Shown one piece after another: positions 33,704-41,656 of a stretch of DNA of 64,000 nucleotides; within the stretch, counting starts at the first letter, position 1; each line of letters starts with the position of its first letter. The DNA lies in assembly GCF_004135585.1 (NCBI RefSeq), contig NZ_CP035501.1:3977501-4041500 (forward strand). The letters run 5' to 3'. The notes under the pieces were generated by a model. That model was not told where the DNA came from and ran no database searches. It worked only from the letters and a program-made list of their open reading frames with translations. Both the position numbers and the translations under genes were made by a program. This DNA comes from Sphingosinicella sp. BN140058. GTDB lineage: Bacteria > Pseudomonadota > Alphaproteobacteria > Sphingomonadales > Sphingomonadaceae.

Positions 33704-34838
33704 AACTCGTCCCGCCGCCGCGAACGACGCAGGCACCGCCGAGCCCTGGACGCGGCGGGAAATCGCGCAGCAGCCCGAGACACTTCGTGCGACCCAGCGG
33801 CTGCTTCAGGACCGGCGAACCGAGATCGACGCCTTCATCGCGCCGCTGCTTGCACGACCCGATCTTCGCATCATCCTCACAGGCGCCGGCACATCCGCCT
33901 TCATCGGCGAGTGTCTGGCGCCCTGGCTTTCGAACGTGCTGCAGCGCCCGGTCGAGGCGATTGCGACGACGGACATCGTGAGCGCGCCGCATCTCTATCT
34001 GCGTCGCAACGCTCCGACCTTGCTTGTCTCCTTCGGCCGATCCGGCAGCAGTCCGGAGAGCGTCGCAACCGTTGACCTGGTCGACGAACAGGTTGCCGAA
34101 GCCTACCACCTCATCGTGACCTGCAATGAAGAGGGAGCGCTGGCCCGCCGCGAAACCGCGAACGCGCATGTCGTCGTGCTCCCCGAGGCGACGCATGATC
34201 GCGGCTTTGCGATGACCTCCAGCTTCACCTCGATGATGCTGGCGGCGCTGTCGATCCTGAGCGGCGTTCGTGCCGTCGATGACCGGGTCGCGGTGATCGC
34301 CAACGCCGTTGAGGACATGCTCGCGCGCTCCCACCCACTTGTCGCGGACCTCGCGGCGCGGCCGTTCAAGCGTGTCGTCTATCTCGGCAGCGGCGTTTTC
34401 AAGGGTTTGGCGCGCGAGGCCGCGCTCAAGCTCATGGAACTGAGCGACGGCGCGGTGGTGACCGGTTTCGACACGGCGCTTGGTTTCCGTCACGGTCCCA
34501 AGACCATCATCGACGGTGATACGCTGGCCGTGATCTTCATCGCCAACGATCCGCTCACCCGACTTTACGACCTCGACATGGTCGAGGAATTGCGGGCCGA
34601 GGGGCGATGCGGCGCGGTTGTCGTCATATCCGCCGGCATCCGCGATGAAGCCGATCTTGTCGTGCAGGGGATGGCGGCTGCCGAGGACGTGGATCTTCTC
34701 TTTCCGTTCATCGTGCCGGCGCAGATGTTCGGTTTCCACCTGTCCGTGGCGCTCGGCCTTGCTCCCGATCGTCCGAATGCCAGCGGCACCGTCAACCGTG
34801 TGGTGCAGGGCGTCAGGATCCACTCGGTCCCGGCATGA
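33696..34838 (+). CDS. agaS: AgaS-type SIS-domain isomerase/deaminase
   Basis: A 380-residue protein with two SIS sugar-isomerase domains: TGAGTSAFIGE and SFGRSGSSPESV in the first, YLGSGVFKGLAREAALKLMELSDG and FRHGPKTIIDGDT in the second. AgaS converts galactosamine-6-phosphate to tagatose-6-phosphate with release of ammonia. I prefer ATG 33696 (MAETRPAA) with GGAG upstream; an in-frame ATG at 33678 is possible. It overlaps gatZ by eight bases and the kinase by four, so the three form one coupled operon. It is the strongest sign that the locus handles galactosamine. Confidence 0.9.
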   Translation: MAETRPAAANDAGTAEPWTRREIAQQPETLRATQRLLQDRRTEIDAFIAPLLARPDLRIILTGAGTSAFIGECLAPWLSNVLQRPVEAIATTDIVSAPHLYLRRNAPTLLVSFGRSGSSPESVATVDLVDEQVAEAYHLIVTCNEEGALARRETANAHVVVLPEATHDRGFAMTSSFTSMMLAALSILSGVRAVDDRVAVIANAVEDMLARSHPLVADLAARPFKRVVYLGSGVFKGLAREAALKLMELSDGAVVTGFDTALGFRHGPKTIIDGDTLAVIFIANDPLTRLYDLDMVEELRAEGRCGAVVVISAGIRDEADLVVQGMAAAEDVDLLFPFIVPAQMFGFHLSVALGLAPDRPNASGTVNRVVQGVRIHSVPA

Positions 34839-35782
34839 CCGCGGACGGGCTCTTCCTGGGTGTCGACGGCGGCGGAACGAAGACGGAGTTCGTCTGCGTG
34901 GATGCAGCGGGCAAGGTGGTTGCGCGCGCCATCACCGGAACGACTTACCACCTGCAGGTGGGACATGCCGTCGTCGTGGAACGCCTGCAGGAGGGCATCG
35001 GAACCGTGTGCCGGGATCTTGGGATCACGCCCGCAGGGATCGAATTCGGGTTTTTCGGTCTCCCCGCCTTCGGGGAGGATGCCGATGCAGACATCGTGCT
35101 CGAGCAGGCTTGCGGACGTCTTCTCGGACATGACCGCTATGCGTGCGGCAATGATGTCGTCTGCGGATGGGCGGGGTCGCTTGGCTGCGAGGACGGCATC
35201 AACATCGTCGCCGGAACCGGCTCGATCGGATATGGCGAGCATCAGGGCCGGACGGCGCGGGCAGGCGGTTGGGGCGAGGTCTTCGGAGATGAAGGATCCG
35301 CTTACTGGATCGCCGTTCAGGGTCTCGGCCTCTTTTCCCGCATGAGCGACGGACGTGCGCCAAGGGAAGCGTTCTACGACCGCATGAGGGTGGCACTGGC
35401 CTTCGAACAGGATCTGGATCTTTGCCAGAGAGTGATGGGCCCGCCGGCGATGCCGCGCGGCGACATTGCTGGGCTCGCGAAGCTCGTCTCCGAAGCCGCT
35501 CATGACGGGGAAAGGGGCGCGCAGGCGATCCTTGCCGGCGCGGCGGATGAACTCGCCGCCCTCGCATTCGCCGTCCGAAAGCAGCTCGATTATCCCGAGG
35601 GCGTGCCGGCGCAGATTTCCTGGTCCGGTGGCGTGCTTCTGCAGGAGCACCTGGTGCGCGATGCCTTTCTCGCGCGTCTCGCCGAGTCCGGCGCGTTCGA
35701 ACCTGTGGAGCCCCGCTTTCCACCTGCTCAGGGCGCCGCCCTGAATGCCCGCCGCCTGGCCGACATAAGGCGGACGGGGTAG
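34835..35782 (+). CDS. BadF/NAGK-type amino-sugar kinase (AgaK-like)
   Basis: A 315-residue ASKHA-fold kinase: phosphate-1 motif FLGVDGGGTKTEFV at the N-terminus, INIVAGTGSIGYG (phosphate-2 type) and WGEVFGDEGSAYWIAVQGL, the last typical of N-acetylglucosamine kinases. It should phosphorylate N-acetylgalactosamine at C6 to trap it. It is coupled to agaS by an ATGA overlap. A deacetylase (AgaA/NagA) for the product is not in the window and must be supplied from elsewhere. Confidence 0.85.
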   Translation: MTADGLFLGVDGGGTKTEFVCVDAAGKVVARAITGTTYHLQVGHAVVVERLQEGIGTVCRDLGITPAGIEFGFFGLPAFGEDADADIVLEQACGRLLGHDRYACGNDVVCGWAGSLGCEDGINIVAGTGSIGYGEHQGRTARAGGWGEVFGDEGSAYWIAVQGLGLFSRMSDGRAPREAFYDRMRVALAFEQDLDLCQRVMGPPAMPRGDIAGLAKLVSEAAHDGERGAQAILAGAADELAALAFAVRKQLDYPEGVPAQISWSGGVLLQEHLVRDAFLARLAESGAFEPVEPRFPPAQGAALNARRLADIRRTG

Positions 35783-36422
35783 GTATCGGCACCGTCCATC
35801 TGTCGAGGGCGGATGTGACGAGCCTCCGTCATGATGGGGGCAAGCGCGCGCGATCGCGTCAGGCGAACGACTTCTGGTGGCGAGAACAAGACGATCTTCG
35901 ATCCTGGTGTGCCTATCCACGCCGCGCCGCGGTTCCCATCCAATTTCCCGCCACCCAGTCGTGTCCGCGGCCGCGCCGATCGGCAACTTGTATTGCCGGA
36001 AGATCTTGAGGAATCAGGATCTTTCGTGCGGGCGAAAACGGAACCTGCATCGCTGTTGAGCGGCGGTAAGCATTCCGTGGCGCCGCCAACCGCGACTAAA
36101 GCGATTCATCCTCGTTTCAATCCGTTTCGGTGTCGATTGCTTTACACCGTCTCGACTCTTCGTACATCAAGCCATATCGTCCTGCAAAAGCGCTGATGTG
36201 CTCGGAAAATCGTGACGTTGTTGTCGTGCCGTGCTCTGAAGCGTTTGCCTGCATCCTGGCGGACCTTACCTTCTAAGTAGGATGGGGCTCTTGCAATTAT
36301 AGAATCTCTTGGATCGGCGACTTCGTCCTTGGTTGGTTGAACATCGATCTGACGTCGAGCCCTCTCGCCAATTCGTTGCCGTTGTAGATGCTCGACAGGC
36401 CAAGAAGAAAGAGGAGGATGCG
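35783..36422. other. long leader region before the lanthipeptide precursor
   Basis: No gene is supported in these 640 bases; open frames here are Arg/Ser-rich and lack binding sites. A 10-base tandem CGTTTCAATC-CGTTTCGGTG lies near 36112-36131, resembling the operators of the aga genes upstream. The last 200 bases are AT-richer (AATTATAGAATC at about 36295) and probably hold the precursor promoter. The precursor has a strong GAGGAGG at 36411-36417. Confidence 0.4.
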
Positions 36423-37001
36423 ATGAAAACGGAACATCTGCTTGCCGTAGGGGACGCGACGGGGGTGCAAGGCGTCGGTGCGTTGTTTCGCGGTGCGATT
36501 TTCGACGCGGAATTCGCCGGCGCCCTGTTCGCGACCGACGGCGGTTACGGCGAGGATGAGCCGGAGACTACCAAGGCAGCGACCTGCAAGCCGACCCGCA
36601 ATCCGTGCTGCAAGGACGACGATGGCGGCGACGATGACGATGTCCAGGGCACCAAGGCGGCGACCTGCAAGCCGACCCGCAATCCGTGCTGCAAGGACGA
36701 CGAGGGCGGTGACGATGACGATGTCCAGGGCACCAAGGCGGCGACCTGCAAGCCGACGCGCAACCCATGCTGCAGGGACGACGATAGCGGTGATGACGAC
36801 GGCGTTCAGGGCACCAAGGACAAGACGTGCAAGCCGACCCGGAATCCTTGCTGCAGGGACGACGATGGCGGTGATGACGACGGCGTCCAGGGCACCAAGG
36901 ACAAGACATGCAAGCCGACTCGCAACCCCTGCTGCAAGGGTGATGCCGAGGAGGAGTCCGGCTATCGGGCACGCAGCGACTTTGATCTGCTGAGTGTCTG
37001 A
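36423..37001 (+). CDS. multi-core class V-like lanthipeptide precursor with five repeats
   Basis: A 192-residue peptide. Residues 1-53 are a leader (MKTEHLLAVGDATGVQGVGA, FDAEFAGALFATDG). Then TCKPTRNPCC occurs five times, at residues 54-63, 81-90, 108-117, 135-144 and 162-171, with an exact 27-residue period. Cores are joined by acidic spacers (K/R-DDDGGDDDDVQGTK). Each unit offers three Thr (GTK, TC, PT) and three Cys, so methyllanthionine rings are expected after dehydration of Thr. A short tail ends DFDLLSV. The strong Shine-Dalgarno GAGGAGG fixes ATG 36423. The kinase, HopA1-type lyase and LanC genes follow at once. I know no described precursor like it. Confidence 0.88.
   Translation: MKTEHLLAVGDATGVQGVGALFRGAIFDAEFAGALFATDGGYGEDEPETTKAATCKPTRNPCCKDDDGGDDDDVQGTKAATCKPTRNPCCKDDEGGDDDDVQGTKAATCKPTRNPCCRDDDSGDDDGVQGTKDKTCKPTRNPCCRDDDGGDDDGVQGTKDKTCKPTRNPCCKGDAEEESGYRARSDFDLLSV
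36570..36935 (+). repeat. in-frame 81-base tandem repeat encoding the cores
   Basis: Core-coding segments lie at 36582-36611, 36663-36692, 36744-36773, 36825-36854 and 36906-36935, spaced by exactly 81 bases. Units 1-3 encode TKAATC and GGDDDDVQG; units 4-5 are preceded by TKDKTC and spacers 3-4 read GDDDGVQG. The DNA is conserved beyond what the protein requires, which points to recent duplication in two steps. Confidence 0.95.
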
Positions 37002-37052
37002 AGCGGCGCGCGGGCGCGACTGGAGCCGTCCGGCGGGCAGGGCGTTCGATCG

Positions 37053-38144
37053 ATGATCCTCACCCGCCAGAACGTTCTCCATTACCTGCTCCAGGCCGAG
37101 CATCTCGGCTTGGAGCAGGTTGTCGATGGCCGCTTCCAGATCGCTTCACGCACCTCCCGCAATCGTGCGTTCGCCGTGTCGAACGGCCGCGGTCCCGGCC
37201 TCTTCGTCAAGCAATACCGGCCCGAGGAAGGCCATTGGAGCCGGGGCTCGACGGTCGAGACCGAAGCCGCCGTATATGCGCTGGCGGGCGGCAGCGCCCG
37301 TCTGGCCAAGCTGCTGCCGCCGCTTCGAGGTTTCGACCGCGGCGGTCAGATACTCGTTCTGGACTTGTTTGAACCTGCCGAGTCGCTGCGCCGTCTGCAC
37401 GTCCGTACCGGCCGCTTCTCGCCCCCTGTGCTCGCGGCGCTCGGCGAAGCGCTGGCGACCTGCCATGTCGAGTTCGGCAAGGCGCTGCGCTTCGGCGGGA
37501 ACGAGATTGCCCTGCCTGCGCACCGTCCCTGGATCCTGCGTCCGGACCGCCTCGAACCGTACCGAACCCCGAGTCAAAGCGTCGCCCAAGCCAAGGTCGT
37601 CGCGATCGTGCAGCGCCATGCCGATCTCATCGATCGATTGCGCGCGCTGGAGGCGGGGTGGCGCGTAAACGGGATCATCCACGGCGACATGAAATGGGCA
37701 AATTGCCTGATCGCGCGGGACGCGAGCGCGCCGGACTTACGGCTGGTCGACTGGGAAATGGCAGGAAGCGGAGACGTCGCCTGGGACGTCGCCGGCATCC
37801 TGCACTCGTGCATCGTGGCCTGGGTGCGGTCCACCCGCCCATCCGCCGCCGACCATGCTGAGGCGATTGCCGCAACCGCCACGATCCCGCTTGCCGACCT
37901 CCAGGGCGCCGCCCGCAGCTTCTTCGGTGCTTATCTGGATCGGATCGATCTCGATGCCGTCGCCGCCGCCGGCTTGCTGTCGAGGGCCGTTCCTTATGCG
38001 GCCGCCAGGATTGTCCAGACGGCGTTCGAGGGAGCAGGCGGGGACACGCTGGTCGATGCACATCTGGTGCTGGCGCTGCAACTCTCCGCCAACATGCTTG
38101 CCGATCCCGAGGCCGCTGCCGGTTTTCTGGGCCTGGAGACGTGA
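37053..38144 (+). CDS. APH-fold kinase of the lanthipeptide system (LanK-like)
   Basis: A 363-residue aminoglycoside-phosphotransferase-fold kinase. Visible parts: ATP-site Lys53 in GLFVKQY, catalytic HGD at 210-212 with Asn217 in IIHGDMKWANCLI, and metal-binding Asp233 in LVDWE. In class V lanthipeptides (lexapeptide type) and thioamitides such a kinase phosphorylates precursor Ser/Thr and works with a HopA1-like partner that eliminates the phosphate. The gene follows the precursor by 51 bases and overlaps the HopA1 gene by four. A simple sugar or antibiotic kinase is unlikely in this setting. Confidence 0.88.
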   Translation: MILTRQNVLHYLLQAEHLGLEQVVDGRFQIASRTSRNRAFAVSNGRGPGLFVKQYRPEEGHWSRGSTVETEAAVYALAGGSARLAKLLPPLRGFDRGGQILVLDLFEPAESLRRLHVRTGRFSPPVLAALGEALATCHVEFGKALRFGGNEIALPAHRPWILRPDRLEPYRTPSQSVAQAKVVAIVQRHADLIDRLRALEAGWRVNGIIHGDMKWANCLIARDASAPDLRLVDWEMAGSGDVAWDVAGILHSCIVAWVRSTRPSAADHAEAIAATATIPLADLQGAARSFFGAYLDRIDLDAVAAAGLLSRAVPYAAARIVQTAFEGAGGDTLVDAHLVLALQLSANMLADPEAAAGFLGLET

Positions 38145-39166
38145 GCGCATCTTGCCCCGCCTGGCTGGCGGCGCTTCAGCCGATTCTCGATAGCGTCAGC
38201 ATCGAATCCCCGACCTGCTTCATGCTTGCCGGAACGAGGATCGATGCGATGGCGCGCCCGGCACCGTCTCCGGACGACGATTTCTTCGATCCCGACCCGC
38301 TGATGCGCACCCTGCACCGGCGTCTCTACGCCGCTTTCCATGCCGGTGCCGCCGCTGCCGAGGATCCGCCGAAGGCGCGCGAGACCTTCATCATGCGCCT
38401 GTCGGAGGCAAATGCCGGCCGCGATCGACTGGAGCAGGGCTGGACGGTCATCGAGACCTTGGCGAGCGGCGTCGTCGTCGCCCAGAAAGGTTACCGAACG
38501 CGGCGCTGGACGCCCGGCGAATTCCTGTCGGAGTCGGCGCCGGCCCGACCCGTGCGGAAGACGCCGATCAAGGTTCAGCGCAGACGCGAGGCGAGAGCGC
38601 TTCAGGAGAGCTTCTACTTCGCCTTCGGCAGTGCGACGGAAGACGAATATGAGCGGGTGCGGTCGGTCCGTTATTATTTGAACATCGCTGCCGATGCTGC
38701 GGTGGACGTCGTTGGATTGCTCACGAGCGCATTCGGCCGGCGCGCCATTCCATTCGCCTGTAAATGCGCCAACAGCCCCGGCGGGTTCGAGCGCCGCGAT
38801 CCTTGCGTCCTCTACATCGGGGCGCGTCACGCGCAACTCGCCCATTTCGTACTGGAAGCCTTGCAGCCGCTGCTGGCGCCGCTGCTGCGTCCGGCAGTGC
38901 CGATCCTGACGCAGACACTCGCGCCGGGGCTCGCCTTCGCCGAGGAGCCGGCGGGGGCCGACAGCTTCGGTGGCCACCGCATGCGCGCCGTCGCCCATGG
39001 CCTGATCGCGGCGCACCGAAACGGTCGCTGCGACGAGGCTGGGCGACGCGCCGCATTGCTCGAAAGCTTCAGCGCCTTCGGCATCGATCTCGAAGCCCCG
39101 CATCTCGTCGCCGGTACCGGCGATCCGTTCGGGCTGAGGCGCCTGGTATTCGCCGATGCCGGCTGA
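38141..39166 (+). CDS. HopA1-family phospho-Ser/Thr lyase of the lanthipeptide system (LanY-like)
   Basis: A 341-residue protein with the pattern of the HopA1 (type III effector) family: ESFYFAFGSATEDE, VRYYLNIAADA, IPFACKCANSPGGFERRDPCVLY, and TQTLAPGLAFAEEPAGADSFGGHR. In class V lanthipeptide and thioamitide loci these proteins turn phospho-Thr/Ser into dehydrobutyrine/dehydroalanine. The start is a GTG overlapping the kinase stop (GTGA), and the stop overlaps the LanC start by 11 bases. There is no sign of a type III secretion system, so a virulence role is not supported. Confidence 0.88.
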   Translation: MSASCPAWLAALQPILDSVSIESPTCFMLAGTRIDAMARPAPSPDDDFFDPDPLMRTLHRRLYAAFHAGAAAAEDPPKARETFIMRLSEANAGRDRLEQGWTVIETLASGVVVAQKGYRTRRWTPGEFLSESAPARPVRKTPIKVQRRREARALQESFYFAFGSATEDEYERVRSVRYYLNIAADAAVDVVGLLTSAFGRRAIPFACKCANSPGGFERRDPCVLYIGARHAQLAHFVLEALQPLLAPLLRPAVPILTQTLAPGLAFAEEPAGADSFGGHRMRAVAHGLIAAHRNGRCDEAGRRAALLESFSAFGIDLEAPHLVAGTGDPFGLRRLVFADAG

Positions 39167-40490
39167 CGCGGATATCAGGCGCGAGGCTGCGCTGGATATC
39201 GGCCATGCGCTGTGCGCGGAAGCGCTTTGGTGGGACGGCCGCTGTACCTTCACAACCGACGATATCGATTCCACCGCCTCGGGCTGGCGGACCGTGCACC
39301 GGAGCTGCGGCGGCGATCTCTACACCGGCAGTGCGGGGATCGGCCTTTTCCTCGCGCGCCTCTCGGCAGTGACGGGGGACCGGGTCATCGGCCGCACCGC
39401 GATCGGCGCACTCACCCACGCGCTGCTCGAGGCGGGTGCGCCCGACATGCACCGCACCAACGGCCTGTTCGTCGGCCGGGTCGGGATTGCGCTCGCGGCG
39501 ACGCAAGCGGGCCAATGGCTTGGCCGCGAAGCGCTTCTCGAGCAGGCACGGACGCTGGCTCTGGACTTGGCGTCCGATGGTTGCCGAGGCTTTGCCGGGA
39601 GCGATCTCATGGCCGGCCTCGGCGGCGGTGTCGCCGGTGCCCTCGCGCTCGCGCGCCGATTGGACGAAGAAAGCCTCATCGACTGGGCGTCGACGCTCGG
39701 TGACGCCCTGATCGATCGGGCCGAACGGACCGGAGCAGGCTGGCATTGGCCGAACCGCAAGGAACCGATCGGCCTGTGCGGGCTGTCCCACGGTGCCGCC
39801 GGGATCGCCTGGGCTCTGGCCGAACTCGCGCATGCGACCGGAGAGTCACGCTTTGCGGAAGCGGCCGCAGGGGCGATCACGCACGAACAGGCCTGGTTCG
39901 ATCCAAAGGTCGGCAACTGGCCTGATCTGTCACCCGAGAGCTGCGATGCGAGCGGGCGGCGAGGCTTCACCATGTCCTGGTGTCACGGCGCGCCCGGCAT
40001 CGCGCTTTCCCGGATCCGCCTCTGGGTGCTCACCGGAAATGCCGGGCTGCGTGCGCAGGCGGTGGCTGCGGTCGTCACCACCGCCGAACGGCTGCGCTCA
40101 GCCCTGGAGGCAGGCTCCGGCAATTATTCGCTGTGCCACGGCCTCGCAGGCAATGCGGAGGCGCTGATCGCGGGCAGCGGCCTCATCGAAACGCGCGATC
40201 TGGTCGAGACGATCGCCATGCTCGGGATCGATCGTTTCGGCGACGATCCGCGCTCCTGGCCGGCGGGGGTCGATTCCGGTAGCGCGACCTCGCCGACCCT
40301 GATGCTGGGGCTGGCCGGCACCGGGCACTTCCTGCTGCGTGTGGACGACCTCGCGACACCTTCCATCCTCCTGCCGGACTGCGAGTTCGGTGCTGTAAGC
40401 GAAGCTTCCGAGGGGCTCGCAGACGCCTTCCGCCGCTTCACGCCCGATACCCGGCCAGAAGCCGCTTCAGCCGATCCGCTTCCGGTTTGA
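39156..40490 (+). CDS. LanC-like lanthionine cyclase
   Basis: A 444-residue alpha/alpha-barrel protein. LanC hallmarks are visible: GSAGIGLFLARL near residue 58, GLSHGAAGIAWAL with His212, and the zinc ligands Cys276 in SWCHGAPG and Cys327-His328 in SLCHGLAGNAE. It should add Cys thiols to the dehydrated Thr residues of the cores. Overlap of 11 bases with the HopA1 gene couples it to the dehydratase. The 3' end overlaps the convergent membrane-protein gene by 53 bases. It is about the size of class I LanC proteins and has no kinase or dehydratase domain fused. Confidence 0.92.
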   Translation: MPADADIRREAALDIGHALCAEALWWDGRCTFTTDDIDSTASGWRTVHRSCGGDLYTGSAGIGLFLARLSAVTGDRVIGRTAIGALTHALLEAGAPDMHRTNGLFVGRVGIALAATQAGQWLGREALLEQARTLALDLASDGCRGFAGSDLMAGLGGGVAGALALARRLDEESLIDWASTLGDALIDRAERTGAGWHWPNRKEPIGLCGLSHGAAGIAWALAELAHATGESRFAEAAAGAITHEQAWFDPKVGNWPDLSPESCDASGRRGFTMSWCHGAPGIALSRIRLWVLTGNAGLRAQAVAAVVTTAERLRSALEAGSGNYSLCHGLAGNAEALIAGSGLIETRDLVETIAMLGIDRFGDDPRSWPAGVDSGSATSPTLMLGLAGTGHFLLRVDDLATPSILLPDCEFGAVSEASEGLADAFRRFTPDTRPEAASADPLPV

Positions 40491-41040
40491 GATCCCGCAG
40501 GTAGCGCAACGTGAAGGTCGCGGTGCTGAACAGAAGTGCGCCGCCCATCAGGATCGCCGCATCGCGAAGGTTGGACGACGTCATCTTCCCGATGGTGCGC
40601 AATTGGAACAGGGCGATCACGAGTGCGGCGATGAAGACAGGAAGAGCGTAAAGCAGCGTTCGGATGCGGCGGCGCGCGGCTGCATTTTCGTCGATCAACG
40701 CACTTATCGCCTCGGGGATCGAATTCGGGATCTCCGGAAACTTGTCGAGGTGGCGCCGATATTGGTGAACCACTGCCGCAAACGCAGCCCAACTCACCAG
40801 CAGCATGGCCGCCGCACCCCATTCCCGAGCTGCATCGGCGACCTGACGGATGAAGAAGGCGTTGACGACCATGCCGGTCCAGGCGAGCATCGCCAATCCG
40901 ATCAAGCCGATCTGCAGCCGGAACTTGCGCCGGCGGGTGGCAAGACTGTGCATCATTTCCTCCATCAGGTAGGCCGCACCGGCCTCGCTCGGACGATTTG
41001 CCGATGAGGCGTAGGCGCGTTCGAGCCGTTCAAAATCCAT
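40438..41040 (-). CDS. four-helix membrane protein coupled to an ECF sigma factor
   Basis: A 200-residue inner-membrane protein with four hydrophobic segments (LQIGLIGLAMLAWTGMVV, AAMLLVSWAAFAAVV, LLYALPVFIAALVIALF, AAILMGGALLFSTATF). The first about 38 residues are cytoplasmic and hydrophilic. It overlaps the sigma gene by 11 bases, so it is a candidate anti-sigma factor, though it lacks a recognisable ZAS or DUF4880 domain. Its 3' end overlaps lanC by 53 bases in antisense. Confidence 0.75.
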   Translation of the reverse strand: MDFERLERAYASSANRPSEAGAAYLMEEMMHSLATRRRKFRLQIGLIGLAMLAWTGMVVNAFFIRQVADAAREWGAAAMLLVSWAAFAAVVHQYRRHLDKFPEIPNSIPEAISALIDENAAARRRIRTLLYALPVFIAALVIALFQLRTIGKMTSSNLRDAAILMGGALLFSTATFTLRYLRDLKPEADRLKRLLAGYRA

Positions 41041-41530
41041 CCTGATCCTCCTCTACGAGAGCGGCGATGCGGGTGCGGGCGCGGCTCAGGCGCGCTCCGA
41101 CATTGCCGATGGTCATCTGGTGAAGCGCTGCGATGTCGGCATAGGTGACGCCCTCGAGTGAAAGCAGAACGAGCGATCGATCGATCGGCGGGAGCTTGCG
41201 AATGGCCGCATACAGGCGCTCGAGCAGCATCGCCTCCGTCGGATCCGCTGCAGCCTGGTCCAAGGCACCACGTTCCGCCTCGGCGGCCCGGCTGCGCCGC
41301 CGTCCGTCCTGGCGCCGCCAGGTCAGAGCGCGATTATGGGCGACCCGGTAGAAAAAGGTGGCGGCCGCGCTGTCGCCGCGGAAGACGGGTGCCGCCTTCC
41401 AGACCGCGATCATCAGCTCCTGCAGCAGATCATGCTGGTCGGCCGGTTGCGCGAACGCGCGGCTGACCCGCTGCAGAATGCCGATATGCTCCTTCAGCCA
41501 TTCCGCGCGATTCGGCACTGGTTCAGCCAT
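41030..41530 (-). CDS. ECF sigma factor next to the lanthipeptide operon
   Basis: A 166-residue ECF sigma factor. Region 2: QPADQHDLLQELMIAVWKAAPVFRGDSAAATFFYRVAHNRALTW (broken here by spacing, not in the protein). Region 4: KLPPIDRSLVLLSLEGVTYADIAALHQMTIGNVGARLSRAR. It is coupled to the membrane protein downstream. It is convergent with the lanthipeptide genes, so local regulation is possible but not shown by the sequence. Confidence 0.9.
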   Translation of the reverse strand: MAEPVPNRAEWLKEHIGILQRVSRAFAQPADQHDLLQELMIAVWKAAPVFRGDSAAATFFYRVAHNRALTWRRQDGRRRSRAAEAERGALDQAAADPTEAMLLERLYAAIRKLPPIDRSLVLLSLEGVTYADIAALHQMTIGNVGARLSRARTRIAALVEEDQDGF

Positions 41531-41656
41531 CCCAAATCCCTTCGATGGCTTAGACGCGGGTCGCCCGTGATTTCTTAACCGCGCACGTCGGCGATCTCAG
41601 GTGAGACGCTCGTCTCCCGGCGCAAGCTTCGCCCATGCTTCAGAGAAAGCCGGGGG

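Noticed and set aside
35831..36196. 121-codon frame before the lanthipeptide precursor
   Set aside because: No ribosome binding site and no protein-like composition; more likely an untranslated control region.
36570..36935. Regular 81-base repeats that could be taken for a CRISPR array
   Set aside because: There are no distinct spacers: repeats are contiguous, in frame, and encode near-identical 27-residue units with a strong start site upstream.
36423..37001. Graspetide-type precursor (Thr plus Asp/Glu repeats)
   Set aside because: The Thr/Asp content is suggestive, but there is no ATP-grasp ligase nearby; kinase, HopA1 and LanC genes and the Cys-rich cores favour a lanthipeptide.
38141..39166. 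Type III effector interpretation of the HopA1 homologue
   Set aside because: No type III secretion genes are present, and the coupling to kinase and LanC genes fits the known biosynthetic role of HopA1-like proteins.
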